In this document: piece after piece, positions 43,463-52,136 of the stretch
Layout: each line of letters opens with the position of its first letter
Position numbering within the stretch: position 1 is the first letter of the stretch
Assembly (NCBI RefSeq): GCF_008704495.1
Contig: NZ_CP023699.1
Location: forward strand, 6,138,001-6,202,000
Length of the DNA: 64,000 nt
DNA from: Streptomyces kanamyceticus
GTDB taxonomy: Bacteria; Actinomycetota; Actinomycetes; Streptomycetales; Streptomycetaceae
Direction of reading: 5' to 3'
Program-made: the position numbers and the translations under genes
The notes under the pieces: model-generated
Seen by the model: the letters and a program-made list of their open reading frames with translations, nothing else
Told to the model about the DNA's origin: nothing
Database searches by the model: none

Positions 43463-44083
43463 ATGACGACGAGCAGGCCATCAGGTGAACAGCCGCGCCG
43501 CAGGGCTCCCGCCGGGGCCGCCGTGCTCCGCGAGGACGTGACCGAGGCCATCAGGGCCGCCGTCTTCGAAGAGCTCGCGGCCGTCGGGTACGCGCGCATG
43601 TCCATCGAGGGCATCGCGCGGCGCGCCGGGGTCGGCAAGACCGCCGTCTACCGGCGCTGGCGCTCCAAGCTGCACCTCGTCCTCGACCTCGTCTCCGCGA
43701 TAGCGGTACAGGGCCTTCCGGCGCCCGACACGGGCTCCCTGGAGGGCGATCTGCGGCTTCTCTACGAGGTGACGTCACGGGCGCTGCGGCACCCCGTGGC
43801 CTCGCAGGTCATCCCGGACCTGCAGGCCGAGGCCGCCCGCAACCCGGAGATCGCCGAGGCGCTGCAGAAGGCGCTGCGCGAGGGGCAGCACGGGGTCGCG
43901 AGCGGCATCGTGCGCGCCGCCGTCGAGCGGGGCGAGATGCGGGCGGGCGCCGACGAGGACCTGGCCCTCGACCTGGTGTCGGGGCCGATCTACTGGCGGT
44001 CCGTGGTGGTGCGGGCGAAGCTGCCCAAGGGGTATCTGGGCAGTCTCGCGGCGGCTACGGCGGCGGGGCTGCGGGCGCTCTGA
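43463..44083 (+). CDS. TetR-family regulator
   Basis: 206 residues from ATG 43463. The N-terminal HTH is clear: VTEAIRAAVFEELAAVGYARMSIEGIARRAGVGKTAVYRRW. The C-terminal domain is a helical ligand-binding module (TetR_C_11-like). The promoter has TATGCT immediately upstream, so the mRNA may be leaderless. It is divergent from tagGH, suggesting control of the exporter; the ligand is unknown. Confidence 0.9.
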   Translation: MTTSRPSGEQPRRRAPAGAAVLREDVTEAIRAAVFEELAAVGYARMSIEGIARRAGVGKTAVYRRWRSKLHLVLDLVSAIAVQGLPAPDTGSLEGDLRLLYEVTSRALRHPVASQVIPDLQAEAARNPEIAEALQKALREGQHGVASGIVRAAVERGEMRAGADEDLALDLVSGPIYWRSVVVRAKLPKGYLGSLAAATAAGLRAL

Positions 44084-44090
44084 GAGGTGT

Positions 44091-44165
44091 CGCGCCCCGT
44101 AGGGGCGCGGGGCTCCGACATGTGCGGCTCCGCCGCGTGGGCGCGACCAGCCCCCACCGGCCCGC
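44091..44165. repeat. Dispersed Streptomyces intergenic repeat
   Basis: CGCGCCCCGTAGGGGCGCG is a short hairpin (44091-44109) followed by GCGGCTCCGCCGCGTGGGCG and CGCGACCAGCCCCCACCGG. This combination of a hairpin with CGCGACCAGCCCCC is a familiar repeated intergenic motif in streptomycetes. It is not unique to this locus. Confidence 0.6.
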
Positions 44166-44192
44166 GGGGTCTGCCCACTCCCAGCGGAGCGC

Positions 44193-44357
44193 TCACGCGT
44201 CGCCGCGGCGGGTCAGGAACAGGGTCACCCCGGTGCCGAGCGCCACGACGCCCGTACCGACGCTGATCAGGACCTGCTGCACGCCCTCGAAGGCGAGGCT
44301 GGTCGAGACGTTGACGACGAGAGCGGCCGCGAGGACGAGCCAGAGCAGGGCCTTCAT
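44193..44357 (-). CDS. Mini membrane protein, paralogue A
   Basis: 54 residues, ATG 44357 behind GGAAGGAAG. Two hydrophobic helices (KALLWLVLAAALVVNV and VLISVGTGVVALGTGVTLFL) are joined by a short polar turn SLAFEGVQQ, ending in RRGDA. A clear relative, sharing the K-LLWL--AAL-VN pattern and QQ-LISV-TG, is encoded at 46356-46529 on the other side of the two-component system. Function unknown; a role near the kinase membrane domain is a guess. Confidence 0.8.
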   Translation of the reverse strand: MKALLWLVLAAALVVNVSTSLAFEGVQQVLISVGTGVVALGTGVTLFLTRRGDA

Positions 44358-44539
44358 GGGGTGCTTCCTTCCGGGCGGAGCGGCCGCCGCCCCGTGCGGC
44401 GGCCTGGGATCAACTCTGCTCGCCGCGCGCCGCGGAAACGATGGGGCGCTCTCCCGGACCCGTGGTGTAGCGCACTCCACCACGGGCCCGGGAGCCCGCC
44501 CGCTCTCGCCCGCGCGCCCCGTGACCTAGCCTGACCGGT

Positions 44540-45727
44540 ATGACCGGCATGAAGGAGACGCTGCGCCGCGCGGGGCTCGCCATGGTGCAGCTCGGCAAGG
44601 GGGCCGGGCTCGCGCTCGTCTCGTACCTCTTCATGGCGCTGCTGCTCTTCACCGCCTTCGTCACCCTGCTCGTGGTCGGCGCGGCCGTGCTGCCCGAGAC
44701 GGTCCAACTCCTGCGCAGGACCGCCGGGTTCAAGCGCCGCCTGGTCGGCGCCTGGACGGGGCGGCCGGTGTCCGAGGCGTACGCCCCGCTCACCGGTGAC
44801 GTCCGCGAGCGGGTGACCGCGGCCCTGAAGGACCCCGGCACCTGGCGCGACCTGCGCTGGCTCTTCGTGCACTTCGTCTACGGCCTTGTCCTGCTGTACG
44901 TCGCGATGCCCCTGTTCGTCATCGGCGTGCTGGTCGACGGGGTGTGGTGCGGGCTCTTCCGGCAGCGGGCCGTGCTGCTGCCGCTCGTCGTGGGCCTCGC
45001 GGGCCTGGACGCGCGGTGGTCGCGGGTCCTGCTCACCCCGTCGCCCGACGCGCTGCGCAGCGCCGAACTCGCCGAGCGCGTCGAGGAGCTGACGGTCACC
45101 CGGGCCGGTGCCGTCGCCGCGCACGGCGCCGAACTGCGGCGCATCGAACGCGACTTGCACGACGGCACCCAGGCGCGGCTCGTCTCCCTGTCGATGCGGG
45201 TGGGCCTGGCGCGGCGGGCGTACGACAAGGACCCCGAAGCCGCGCGCAAGCTCCTCGACGACGCCCAGGACCAGGCCGAGGAGGCGCTCACCGAACTGCG
45301 CCACGTCGTGCGCGGCATCCACCCGCCGATCCTCACCGACCGCGGCCTGGCGGGCGCCGTGCGGGCGCTCGCCGCGGGCAGCGGGCTCGATGTGACGGTC
45401 GACGCGGAGGGCGTCGAGGACCCGGCGGGCGAGTCCGTGCGCGCCCCGGCCGCGGTGGAGGCCGCCGCGTACTTCGTGGTCGCGGAGGCGCTGACCAACG
45501 CCGCCAAGCACAGCGGTGCCGGGGCGGCCGGCGTGGAACTGTCCCGGGCGGCGGGGGTGCTGCGGATCGCGGTGCGCGACGAGGGCAGGGGCGGCGCGGA
45601 CGACGCGGGCGGCAGCGGGCTCCTCGGCATGCGGCGCAGGGTCGCCGCGCTCGACGGGACACTGGAGCTGACGAGCCCCGTCGGGGGGCCGACCGTGATC
45701 GAAGTGGAGCTGCCGTGCGCGTGGTGA
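44540..45727 (+). CDS. Sensor histidine kinase, NarL/DesK type
   Basis: 395 residues from ATG 44540. There are N-terminal membrane helices (GLALVSYLFMALLLFTAFVTLL and LFVHFVYGLVLLYVAMPLFVI), a HisKA_3 domain with the DHp His in ELRRIERDLHDGTQARLVSLSMRV and a HATPase domain (AAYFVVAEALTNAAKHSGA, VRDEGRGGAD, GSGLLGMRRRVAALDG). It ends with TGA overlapping the start of the response-regulator gene. The signal is unknown. Confidence 0.93.
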   Translation: MTGMKETLRRAGLAMVQLGKGAGLALVSYLFMALLLFTAFVTLLVVGAAVLPETVQLLRRTAGFKRRLVGAWTGRPVSEAYAPLTGDVRERVTAALKDPGTWRDLRWLFVHFVYGLVLLYVAMPLFVIGVLVDGVWCGLFRQRAVLLPLVVGLAGLDARWSRVLLTPSPDALRSAELAERVEELTVTRAGAVAAHGAELRRIERDLHDGTQARLVSLSMRVGLARRAYDKDPEAARKLLDDAQDQAEEALTELRHVVRGIHPPILTDRGLAGAVRALAAGSGLDVTVDAEGVEDPAGESVRAPAAVEAAAYFVVAEALTNAAKHSGAGAAGVELSRAAGVLRIAVRDEGRGGADDAGGSGLLGMRRRVAALDGTLELTSPVGGPTVIEVELPCAW

Positions 45728-46359
45728 TCGCCGAGGACAACGCCCTGCTGCGGGAGGGGCTCGTGCTGCTGCTCACCTCCGCGGGGCACGAGGTGGCGGC
45801 GGTCGCCTCCACCGGGCCCGAGGTGCTGCCAGCCCTCCTCGAACACCGCCCCGACGTGGCGGTCCTGGACGTACGGATGCCGCCCGGATTCCGCGACGAG
45901 GGGCTGCGCGCCGCCCTCGCGGCCCGCGCGCGGATCCCCGGACTTCCGGTGCTCGTCCTCTCGCAGTACGTGGAGGAGACGTACGCCGCCGAACTCCTCG
46001 GCGGGGGAGCCGGTGGCGTCGGCTACCTCCTGAAGGACCGGGTGGGGCGCGTCGACGAGTTCCTCGACGCGCTGGAGCGGGTGGCAGGCGGCGGCACCGC
46101 CCTCGACCCCGAGGTGGTCACGGAGCTGCTCACCCGCCGCCGCGACGACCCCATCGACTCGCTGACGCCGCGCGAGCGCGAGGTGCTCCAGCTGATGGCC
46201 GAGGGCAGGGACAACGCGACGATCGCCGCGCTGCTCGTGGTCTCCGACCGGGCGGTCAGCAAGCACATCGGCAACGTCTTCGTGAAGCTGGGCCTGCCGC
46301 CGAGCGACAGCGGGCACCGGCGGGTGCTCGCGGTCCTCGCCTATCTGAACAAGGGCTAG
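45715..46359 (+). CDS. NarL-type response regulator
   Basis: 214 residues from GTG 45715, whose ribosome site GGAGCTGCC lies in the kinase 3' end. The receiver has VVIAEDNALLREGLVLLL and phospho-Asp in VAVLDVRMPP; the HTH is LTPREREVLQLMAEGRDNATIAALLVVSDRAVSKHI. It pairs with the preceding kinase. Its stop codon overlaps by four bases the convergent stop of the downstream mini membrane protein (CTAG). Targets unknown. Confidence 0.93.
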   Translation: MRVVIAEDNALLREGLVLLLTSAGHEVAAVASTGPEVLPALLEHRPDVAVLDVRMPPGFRDEGLRAALAARARIPGLPVLVLSQYVEETYAAELLGGGAGGVGYLLKDRVGRVDEFLDALERVAGGGTALDPEVVTELLTRRRDDPIDSLTPREREVLQLMAEGRDNATIAALLVVSDRAVSKHIGNVFVKLGLPPSDSGHRRVLAVLAYLNKG

Positions 46360-46529
46360 GCGGTCGCGCGCTGCTTCCGGTGCCTGACGGCGAGGGTGAT
46401 GCCCGAGGCGAGGGCGGTCAGGCCGGTGGCGACGCTGATCAGGGCCTGCTGGGCGCCGTCGAAGAGGAAGCTGCTGGATATGTTCACGGCCAGTGCGGCG
46501 AGGAGCAGGAGCCAGAGCAGGGGCTTCAT
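46356..46529 (-). CDS. Mini membrane protein, paralogue B
   Basis: 57 residues from ATG 46529. The sequence follows the same plan as the protein at 44193-44357: KPLLWLLLLAALAVNISSS, FDGAQQALISVATGLTALASG, then a basic tail RHRKQRATA. The two genes face the two-component system from both ends on the minus strand. The stop overlaps the response-regulator stop. Not described in detail to my knowledge; function unknown. Confidence 0.8.
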   Translation of the reverse strand: MKPLLWLLLLAALAVNISSSFLFDGAQQALISVATGLTALASGITLAVRHRKQRATA

Positions 46530-46639
46530 GGGGCGGGTGTCCTTCGGGTGGGTCGGGCGTTGCGTTGGGGGTAATTCTGCCTGCCGGGGTCGCCTCGGGT
46601 TCGTCGTGGGTTCGTCTTGGGGGCGGGGCGGTGGGGTTC

Positions 46640-47473
46640 CTACCGGAGGGTGGGGAGCAGGGATTCCGTGAGGGTGTGGAGGTGGTGGGCATCCGCGCCG
46701 TGGAAGTCGGGGGTGTCGGTGGGGAGTTGGGCGGTGCGGTCGTAGGCCGTGAAGGAGGGGCCCTGCGGGGTGTCCACGTGGCGGAGGAGGTAGGGGAGTG
46801 CCTCCGCGATCGGTGGGGCCGAGCGGCGCATCGCTTCGACCTGGGCCAGGACGTCCGGGGCGTACGAACCGGAGAAGCTCGTGCTGACCGTCCCGGGGTT
46901 GAGCAGGACGTACCGGATCTTCGAGTCGGGGTGGACGGCCGCGAAGCCCGCGGCGAGGAGGTCGTTGAGGCGGCCGCCCTGGGCCAGCGCCCGGCCTCCG
47001 TCGTAGGACCGCGTCAGCTGGAGGTCGTCCCAGGAGATCTCCCCTCCGCCGCCAGGACCCGCGACGTTGAGGATGACGGGGGCGTCGGCGGAATCGAGCA
47101 GGTCCGTGAGGCCGTGGCTCAGGAGGAAGCGGCTCAAGTAGAAGTGCGCGAAGGTGCTTTCGAGGCCCTCGGGCGTGCTCAGGCGGGTGGAGCGGAAGTG
47201 CCGGGCGCAGAGGACGAGGGCGTCGAGCCGCGTGTGGGTGGCACGGATCGTGTCGAGCGTCGCCTGCGTTTCGGAGGCCAGGGCGAGGTCCGCCCGGATG
47301 AAGCGGGCCCTGTCCTTCGCGCCGCTCCGCTGGGCGAAGTCCCGCCATCGCGCGCCCTTTTCCGCGCTGCGTCCTACGACCGTCACCTCGTGGCCCCGCT
47401 CCAGGAGGGTGTGGGCCAGGGCCTTGCCGATGCCGTCCGTGCCGCCGGTGACGACGTACGTCTTCGTGCTCAC
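46640..47473 (-). CDS. SDR-family oxidoreductase-like protein with atypical active site
   Basis: 277 residues from ATG 47473. The Rossmann motif TGGTDGIGKALA at the N-terminus and RADLALAS show the SDR fold. The usual NNAG box reads LVLCAR, the catalytic-Ser stretch reads LNVAGPGGGG and the YxxxK region reads ALAQGGRLND, so Tyr and Lys are missing or replaced. NADP binding is plausible while classical catalysis is doubtful. It overlaps the upstream PPOX gene as ATGA. Confidence 0.8.
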   Translation of the reverse strand: MSTKTYVVTGGTDGIGKALAHTLLERGHEVTVVGRSAEKGARWRDFAQRSGAKDRARFIRADLALASETQATLDTIRATHTRLDALVLCARHFRSTRLSTPEGLESTFAHFYLSRFLLSHGLTDLLDSADAPVILNVAGPGGGGEISWDDLQLTRSYDGGRALAQGGRLNDLLAAGFAAVHPDSKIRYVLLNPGTVSTSFSGSYAPDVLAQVEAMRRSAPPIAEALPYLLRHVDTPQGPSFTAYDRTAQLPTDTPDFHGADAHHLHTLTESLLPTLR

Positions 47474-47907
47474 AGGAACCTCGCGGCGATCTTCTCGGGA
47501 GTGATGCGGACGGTGATCAGTTCGGGGAGCGCGGCCGCCGACTCCGGGTGGTGCTCGGCGTAGGTCAAGCCCGTGTATTTGAGTGCCAGTTCGTCCATCC
47601 GGTCGCGGCTGTCCGCGCCGTCGAGCCGTGCGGTGCCGGTGATCACCGCGTAGCCGTACGGCTCGTCCGGCGGGTTGACCGTCACGCTCAGGCGCGGGTC
47701 GCGCCGCAGGTTGCGGATCTTGACCTTGTCGACGCCGGTCACGAAGAACAGGTCGTCGCCCTCGCGTCCCACCCAGACCACCGACTGGTGCGGGCTCCCG
47801 TCGGGGCGGATCGTCGCCACGGTGACGAAGACCTTGGAGTCGATGGCCTTCTTCAGCTTCGGTGAGAGGGGGGTAGGGGCAAGGGGCGCTTGGGGAACTC
47901 GTGGCAT
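47470..47907 (-). CDS. PPOX-class F420-dependent oxidoreductase
   Basis: 145 residues from ATG 47907 with CCAGGAG upstream. The split-barrel pattern (KVFVTVATIRPDGSPHQSVVWVGREGDDLFFVTG, KIRNLRRDPRLSVTV, YAVITGTARL) is that of PPOX-class flavin/F420-dependent proteins. It would reduce unsaturated or quinone-type substrates using F420H2. It is the first gene of the pair with the SDR-like gene and is divergent from a TetR gene that likely controls both. Confidence 0.88.
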   Translation of the reverse strand: MPRVPQAPLAPTPLSPKLKKAIDSKVFVTVATIRPDGSPHQSVVWVGREGDDLFFVTGVDKVKIRNLRRDPRLSVTVNPPDEPYGYAVITGTARLDGADSRDRMDELALKYTGLTYAEHHPESAAALPELITVRITPEKIAARFL

Positions 47908-48034
47908 TTGCGGCTCCTGGGAGTGCGGTGGCGCTTTAAGTGTCACGAGTGTGTGGCATTTAGTGGGTGGAGTGCAATAGGGATGTGCTTCTTGTTGGTT
48001 CCCGGGCCGCGCCCCCGCGTATGCTCCGGGCACG

Positions 48035-48580
48035 ATGAGAGCTGACGCCGCACGCAATCTCGACGCCGTCCTGCAGACCGGCGCGCGCCTCCTCGCGCGC
48101 GATCCCGGCACGAGCATCGCGGCGATCGCGGCCGCCGCGGGCGTCGACCGGCGCACCGTCTACCGCCGCTTCGAGACCCGGGAGGCGCTGATGGCCGCCG
48201 TGTACGTGGCCAAGCTCGACGCCTGCGACGGCGTGCTCGCCGACGCGCGCCTCGGCGAGGCTCCGGTGGCGGTCGCCCTGCACCGGTACGCGGAGGGGAT
48301 CATCGCCGTCAGCCGCCGGTGGCCCGTGGACCTCCAGCAGGTGAAGGACGAGGCCGCCGCCGCCCGGCTGCGTGCGCTGATCGAGCGGCTCGACGCCTTC
48401 ATGGCCCGCGCGGTGGCCGAGGGTGCGCTGCGATCCGGTCTTCCCGATCGCTGGGCGCGCGCCCTGCTCGTCCAGCTCACCAACCTCGCCTCGCACGAGA
48501 TGCCGGAGCTGACCCCCGCCCAGGGAGCCGACCTGGTGGCCAGGACGTTGTTCGAGGGGCTCGGGCCCGCCGCGTCCTGA
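48035..48580 (+). CDS. TetR-family regulator
   Basis: 181 residues from ATG 48035. HTH: NLDAVLQTGARLLARDPGTSIAAIAAAAGVDRRTVYRRF. The remainder is a helical effector domain. The intergenic gap with PPOX contains TGTCAC-GAGTGT-GTGGCA (about 47941-47958), a near-perfect dyad that may be its operator. Divergent placement suggests that it represses the oxidoreductase pair. Confidence 0.88.
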   Translation: MRADAARNLDAVLQTGARLLARDPGTSIAAIAAAAGVDRRTVYRRFETREALMAAVYVAKLDACDGVLADARLGEAPVAVALHRYAEGIIAVSRRWPVDLQQVKDEAAAARLRALIERLDAFMARAVAEGALRSGLPDRWARALLVQLTNLASHEMPELTPAQGADLVARTLFEGLGPAAS

Positions 48581-48593
48581 CCCGCCGCCGTGC

Positions 48594-51263
48594 TCAGCGC
48601 GCCGGGTAGCGGCCCCGCAGCACCGGCCAGGACGGCACAAGCGTGCCCGCGGCCGTCGTCGCGGCGACCGTCAGCGCGATCAGTGCCGCCTGGGGCAGCG
48701 GGAGGTGCGGGATCGTGCGGGCCGTCGACAGGCTGAAGGCGAGCAGGGGGAACGACGCCACCGCCGCGCCCACCACCAGGCCGGTCAGTGCCGTCGCCGC
48801 CGCCTCCAGGCGCAGCATGCGCCGCAGTTGGTCCCGGCCCGCACCGGCCAGGCGGAGCAGGGCGAGTTCGGGGCGACGGCCGATCGTGATCAGGGACAGC
48901 GTGCTCAGGACGGCGATCACCGTGAAGCCGCCGACCGCGCCGACCGCCGCCACGGTCACCACCTCGCCGAGCGCCCGGTCCTCCGGGTCGAGCCGCTCGG
49001 GGGCGGGGTCCGCCGTGACCCGCGCCCCGGGGGCCGCCGCGCGCAGCGACGTCGTGGCGGTGTCCGCCGCGGCGACCAGGATGCGGTCGGGGCCCGGTGC
49101 CGAGGTGTGGCGCAGGAGCTGGTCCCGGGAGAACAGGAAGGCGCCAAGGGCCAGTTCGCGGTCGTACGTCGCCACCACCTTCAGGCGCGCCTCCACTCCG
49201 TCCCCGAAGCGCAGCGTCACCTTCGAGCCGGGGCGTACGTCCAGGTCGCGCGCCTGGTCGCGGCCGACCGCCACCGTGCCGGGGCGGAGCGCGGACAGGC
49301 CGCCCTCCCGTACGGCGGGGTCGAGCGTCCGGGACAGGCCCTCGGGGGTGACGCCGAGCACCGGCAGGCGGTCCAGGCGCGGCGAGCCCGTCTCGCGGCG
49401 GGCCAGGACCACCGTGCCGCGCGTGACGGCCGTCGCGGCCCGTACGCCCGGTGTCGCCCTGATCCGCTCCAGCGTGCCCTTGGGCAGGCCGCCCGCCGCG
49501 GTCACCGCGTAGTCGGCCCGCGCCGCCTTCTCCGCCTGGTCGCCCGCGGCGTGCGTCATCGTCGCGCCCGCCGCGAGCTGCACCGAGACGAACGCCGTGA
49601 CCAGGATGATCGGGGTGAGCGCCGCCCCCAGACGCCGCGCGGACGCCGTGCAGTTGGCCGCCGCGAGGTGGCCCGCGGGACCGCCGTGGCGGCGCAGCGG
49701 GCCGCCGAGCACCCGCATGGCGCCCTCGGCGATCCACGGGCCGAGCAGCGCGCACCCGATCACCAGGACCACCGCCGCCGCACCGGCCGCCGCGGCGGCG
49801 GCCTCGCCGTGCTGCAGCGTCGCCGTCGCCGCCGAACTCGCCCCGATGAAGAGCAGCACGAGGCCGGTGATCCGCCGCGCGTTGCCGGGTGCCGCCTCGC
49901 GCAGCGCCTCGGCGGGGCGGACCTTCGTGGTCCGCGCGCAGGCGATGAGCGCGGCGACGCGGGCCACCAGGAGCGTCAGTCCCGCCGTCACCAGGGGAGC
50001 GGGCAACAGCCAGGGCGGGAGCGGGAGTTCGAGGCCGGGCGGCAGAGCGCCCCGTGCGTCGAGCAGGGTGCGCAGGGCGAGATACGCGGGGACGGCCGCG
50101 ACCGCGCCGACGAGCGCCGCGCCTGCCGCGACCCTGCCGACCTCCCGGCCCACCGCGCCCCGCAGCTGTCGCGGCGTCGCCCCGACCGCCCGCAACAGGC
50201 CCAGTTCGCGCGAGCGTTGCTGCAGCGCCTGCACCACCGTCGACGACACCACGAGGAGCGCGATGAGGACGACCGTCGCCATCACCGAGCCGAGCAGCGC
50301 GAGCATGCCCGACCTCGCGGGTGCCGCACCGAGGAACTCGGCTCCGCCGCGCCCGTTCCCCGTCAGTACGTGCAGTCCCGCGCCGTCCCCGTCCGCCCGG
50401 TGCCCCACGCCGTGCAGCCCCGCCGCGTCCAGCGCGTGCCGCACGCGCGCGTACAGGTCCGACGTGCTCGTGCCGGGGGCCGCCGTCACGCCGACGGCGG
50501 CCACGGAGCCGGGGTGACCGGCCAGGCGGCGGGCCTCGGCGGAGGTGAAGTAGGCGGCGTCGCGGGGGCCTTCGGCCACGCCTGTCACCCGGTACGTCGC
50601 GTCGGTCCCCGCGACCCGTACCGTGACGCGCTCGCCGACGCGGGCCGTTCCCTCGCCCACGACGACCTCGGACGCCTGCCGGGGAGCGGCTCCCTCGCGC
50701 AGGGAGTAGGAGCCCAACCGGGCCGCGTCCCAAGGGCGTCCGGTGGTCCGGGTCCCTTCGACGCCCGCCTGGAACACCTCGTCGGCGATCGCCGAGCGCA
50801 CCCCGGGAACCGCGCGCACCGTCTTCAGCGCTGCCCGAGGGACCCGTACGCGCTCGGTGAGCCCCGCCGTCGCCGTCTCGGGCTTGCTGCCCCACGGCTT
50901 GGCGGTGAAGCGGGTGTTCTGGTCACCGGTGACGACGAGGTCGGCGTCCGCGTAGCGCTCCACACGCGCGTGCCCGAGTCCGGCCGACGCCAGGGCCAGG
51001 GTGAAGGCGCCGAGGAGGAGTGAGGTCAGGGCGAGCGCGGCGAAGACCGCGGCCCAGGCCTTGCGGTGCGTGCGCGCCGCGCGGGCGGCGAGCAGCGCGG
51101 TGACACGGGTCTTCTTCGGGCCGGTCTTCTTCGGGCCGCCGGTCTCTTTCGGGTCGGGCTTTCTCGGGCCGGTCTTGTTCAGGCCGGTCGTCTTCGTGGT
51201 CTTCTTCGTGGTCTTCTTCGGGCCCGGCTTCCGGTCCGCGTTCTCGTACGTCGCCGCGCTCAT
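48594..51263 (-). CDS. FtsX/MacB-type ABC exporter permease
   Basis: 889 residues from ATG 51263; the stop of the ATPase overlaps this ATG as ATGA. Two FtsX domains are visible: membrane helices near residues 60-90, 280-440 and 770-880, with periplasmic-type loops between them. The N-terminal about 60 residues are Lys/Thr/Pro-rich repeats (KKTTKKTTKTT, GPKKTGPKKT), unusual for the family. It forms an exporter of unknown substrate with the next ATPase. A longer open frame to 51836 is a shadow of the ATPase gene. Confidence 0.9.
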   Translation of the reverse strand: MSAATYENADRKPGPKKTTKKTTKTTGLNKTGPRKPDPKETGGPKKTGPKKTRVTALLAARAARTHRKAWAAVFAALALTSLLLGAFTLALASAGLGHARVERYADADLVVTGDQNTRFTAKPWGSKPETATAGLTERVRVPRAALKTVRAVPGVRSAIADEVFQAGVEGTRTTGRPWDAARLGSYSLREGAAPRQASEVVVGEGTARVGERVTVRVAGTDATYRVTGVAEGPRDAAYFTSAEARRLAGHPGSVAAVGVTAAPGTSTSDLYARVRHALDAAGLHGVGHRADGDGAGLHVLTGNGRGGAEFLGAAPARSGMLALLGSVMATVVLIALLVVSSTVVQALQQRSRELGLLRAVGATPRQLRGAVGREVGRVAAGAALVGAVAAVPAYLALRTLLDARGALPPGLELPLPPWLLPAPLVTAGLTLLVARVAALIACARTTKVRPAEALREAAPGNARRITGLVLLFIGASSAATATLQHGEAAAAAAGAAAVVLVIGCALLGPWIAEGAMRVLGGPLRRHGGPAGHLAAANCTASARRLGAALTPIILVTAFVSVQLAAGATMTHAAGDQAEKAARADYAVTAAGGLPKGTLERIRATPGVRAATAVTRGTVVLARRETGSPRLDRLPVLGVTPEGLSRTLDPAVREGGLSALRPGTVAVGRDQARDLDVRPGSKVTLRFGDGVEARLKVVATYDRELALGAFLFSRDQLLRHTSAPGPDRILVAAADTATTSLRAAAPGARVTADPAPERLDPEDRALGEVVTVAAVGAVGGFTVIAVLSTLSLITIGRRPELALLRLAGAGRDQLRRMLRLEAAATALTGLVVGAAVASFPLLAFSLSTARTIPHLPLPQAALIALTVAATTAAGTLVPSWPVLRGRYPAR

Positions 51264-52036
51264 GCCGCCCGCCGCCCCAAGTCCCGCATGATGCCGTGTA
51301 CATGAGCGCTGTCCGGACGCTCGACTCGCGCGGCGATCCGGCCCCCGGCGAGGAACAGCGCCTCGTCGGCCCAGGCCGCCGCGGCCGGGTCGTGCGTCAC
51401 CATCACCACCGTGTGGCCGTCCCCGTCGACCGCCTGCCGCAGCAGCGCGAGCACGTCCTGCGCCGTGACCGGGTCGAGGGCGCCCGTCGGCTCGTCGGCG
51501 AAGACCACCTCGGGCGAGGTGACCAGGGCGCGGGCGATCGCGACGCGCTGCTGCTGCCCGCCGGAGAGCTCGGTGGGCCTGTCGTCGCCGCGCTCGCCGA
51601 GGCCGACGGAGTCGAGCGCGTCCCGCGCCCGCCCGTCGTCGGGAGCGTCGCCGAGCAGCAGCGGCAGGGCGACGTTCTCCAGGACGCTCAGCGACGGCAC
51701 GAGATTGTGTGCCTGGAAGACGAAGCCGACGCGCTCGCGCCGCAGCCGGGTCAGCGCCGCCTCGCGCAGCGGCGCGATCTCGACGCCGCCGATGCGCACG
51801 GTCCCCGACGTCGGCCGGTCCAGGCCCGCCGCGCACTGCAGGAGCGTCGACTTGCCCGATCCGGAGGGGCCCATGACCGCGAGGAACCGTCCGCGCGGCA
51901 CGGCGAGGTCGACGGGTTCGAGCGCGACGACGGTGCCGCGCCGGTAGGACCTGCCGACCCCGTCGAGCACGAGCGCGTCCGGCTCGGCCACCTCCACCAC
52001 GCCCGTACGGCCGCCCGAACCCCGTCGCCTGAACAT
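51260..52036 (-). CDS. ABC transporter ATP-binding protein, MacB/LolD type
   Basis: 258 residues from ATG 52036. Walker A GPSGSGKSTLL, Q-loop QAHNLVPS, signature LSGGQQQRVAIARAL, Walker B VVFADEPTGALD and H-loop THD are all intact. It energises the FtsX-type permease encoded immediately downstream with a 4-bp overlap. Substrates of such exporters are often lipoproteins, peptides or antibiotics; here unknown. Confidence 0.93.
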   Translation of the reverse strand: MFRRRGSGGRTGVVEVAEPDALVLDGVGRSYRRGTVVALEPVDLAVPRGRFLAVMGPSGSGKSTLLQCAAGLDRPTSGTVRIGGVEIAPLREAALTRLRRERVGFVFQAHNLVPSLSVLENVALPLLLGDAPDDGRARDALDSVGLGERGDDRPTELSGGQQQRVAIARALVTSPEVVFADEPTGALDPVTAQDVLALLRQAVDGDGHTVVMVTHDPAAAAWADEALFLAGGRIAARVERPDSAHVHGIMRDLGRRAA

Positions 52037-52136
52037 CGCCTACGCCCTCTCCGTGGTCACAAATCCCACAGAGAACGCTAGAAACCGCAGGTCAACGAGG
52101 CGAGAGAGTACGCACCCGGGCTTGGGGTGGAGCCTG

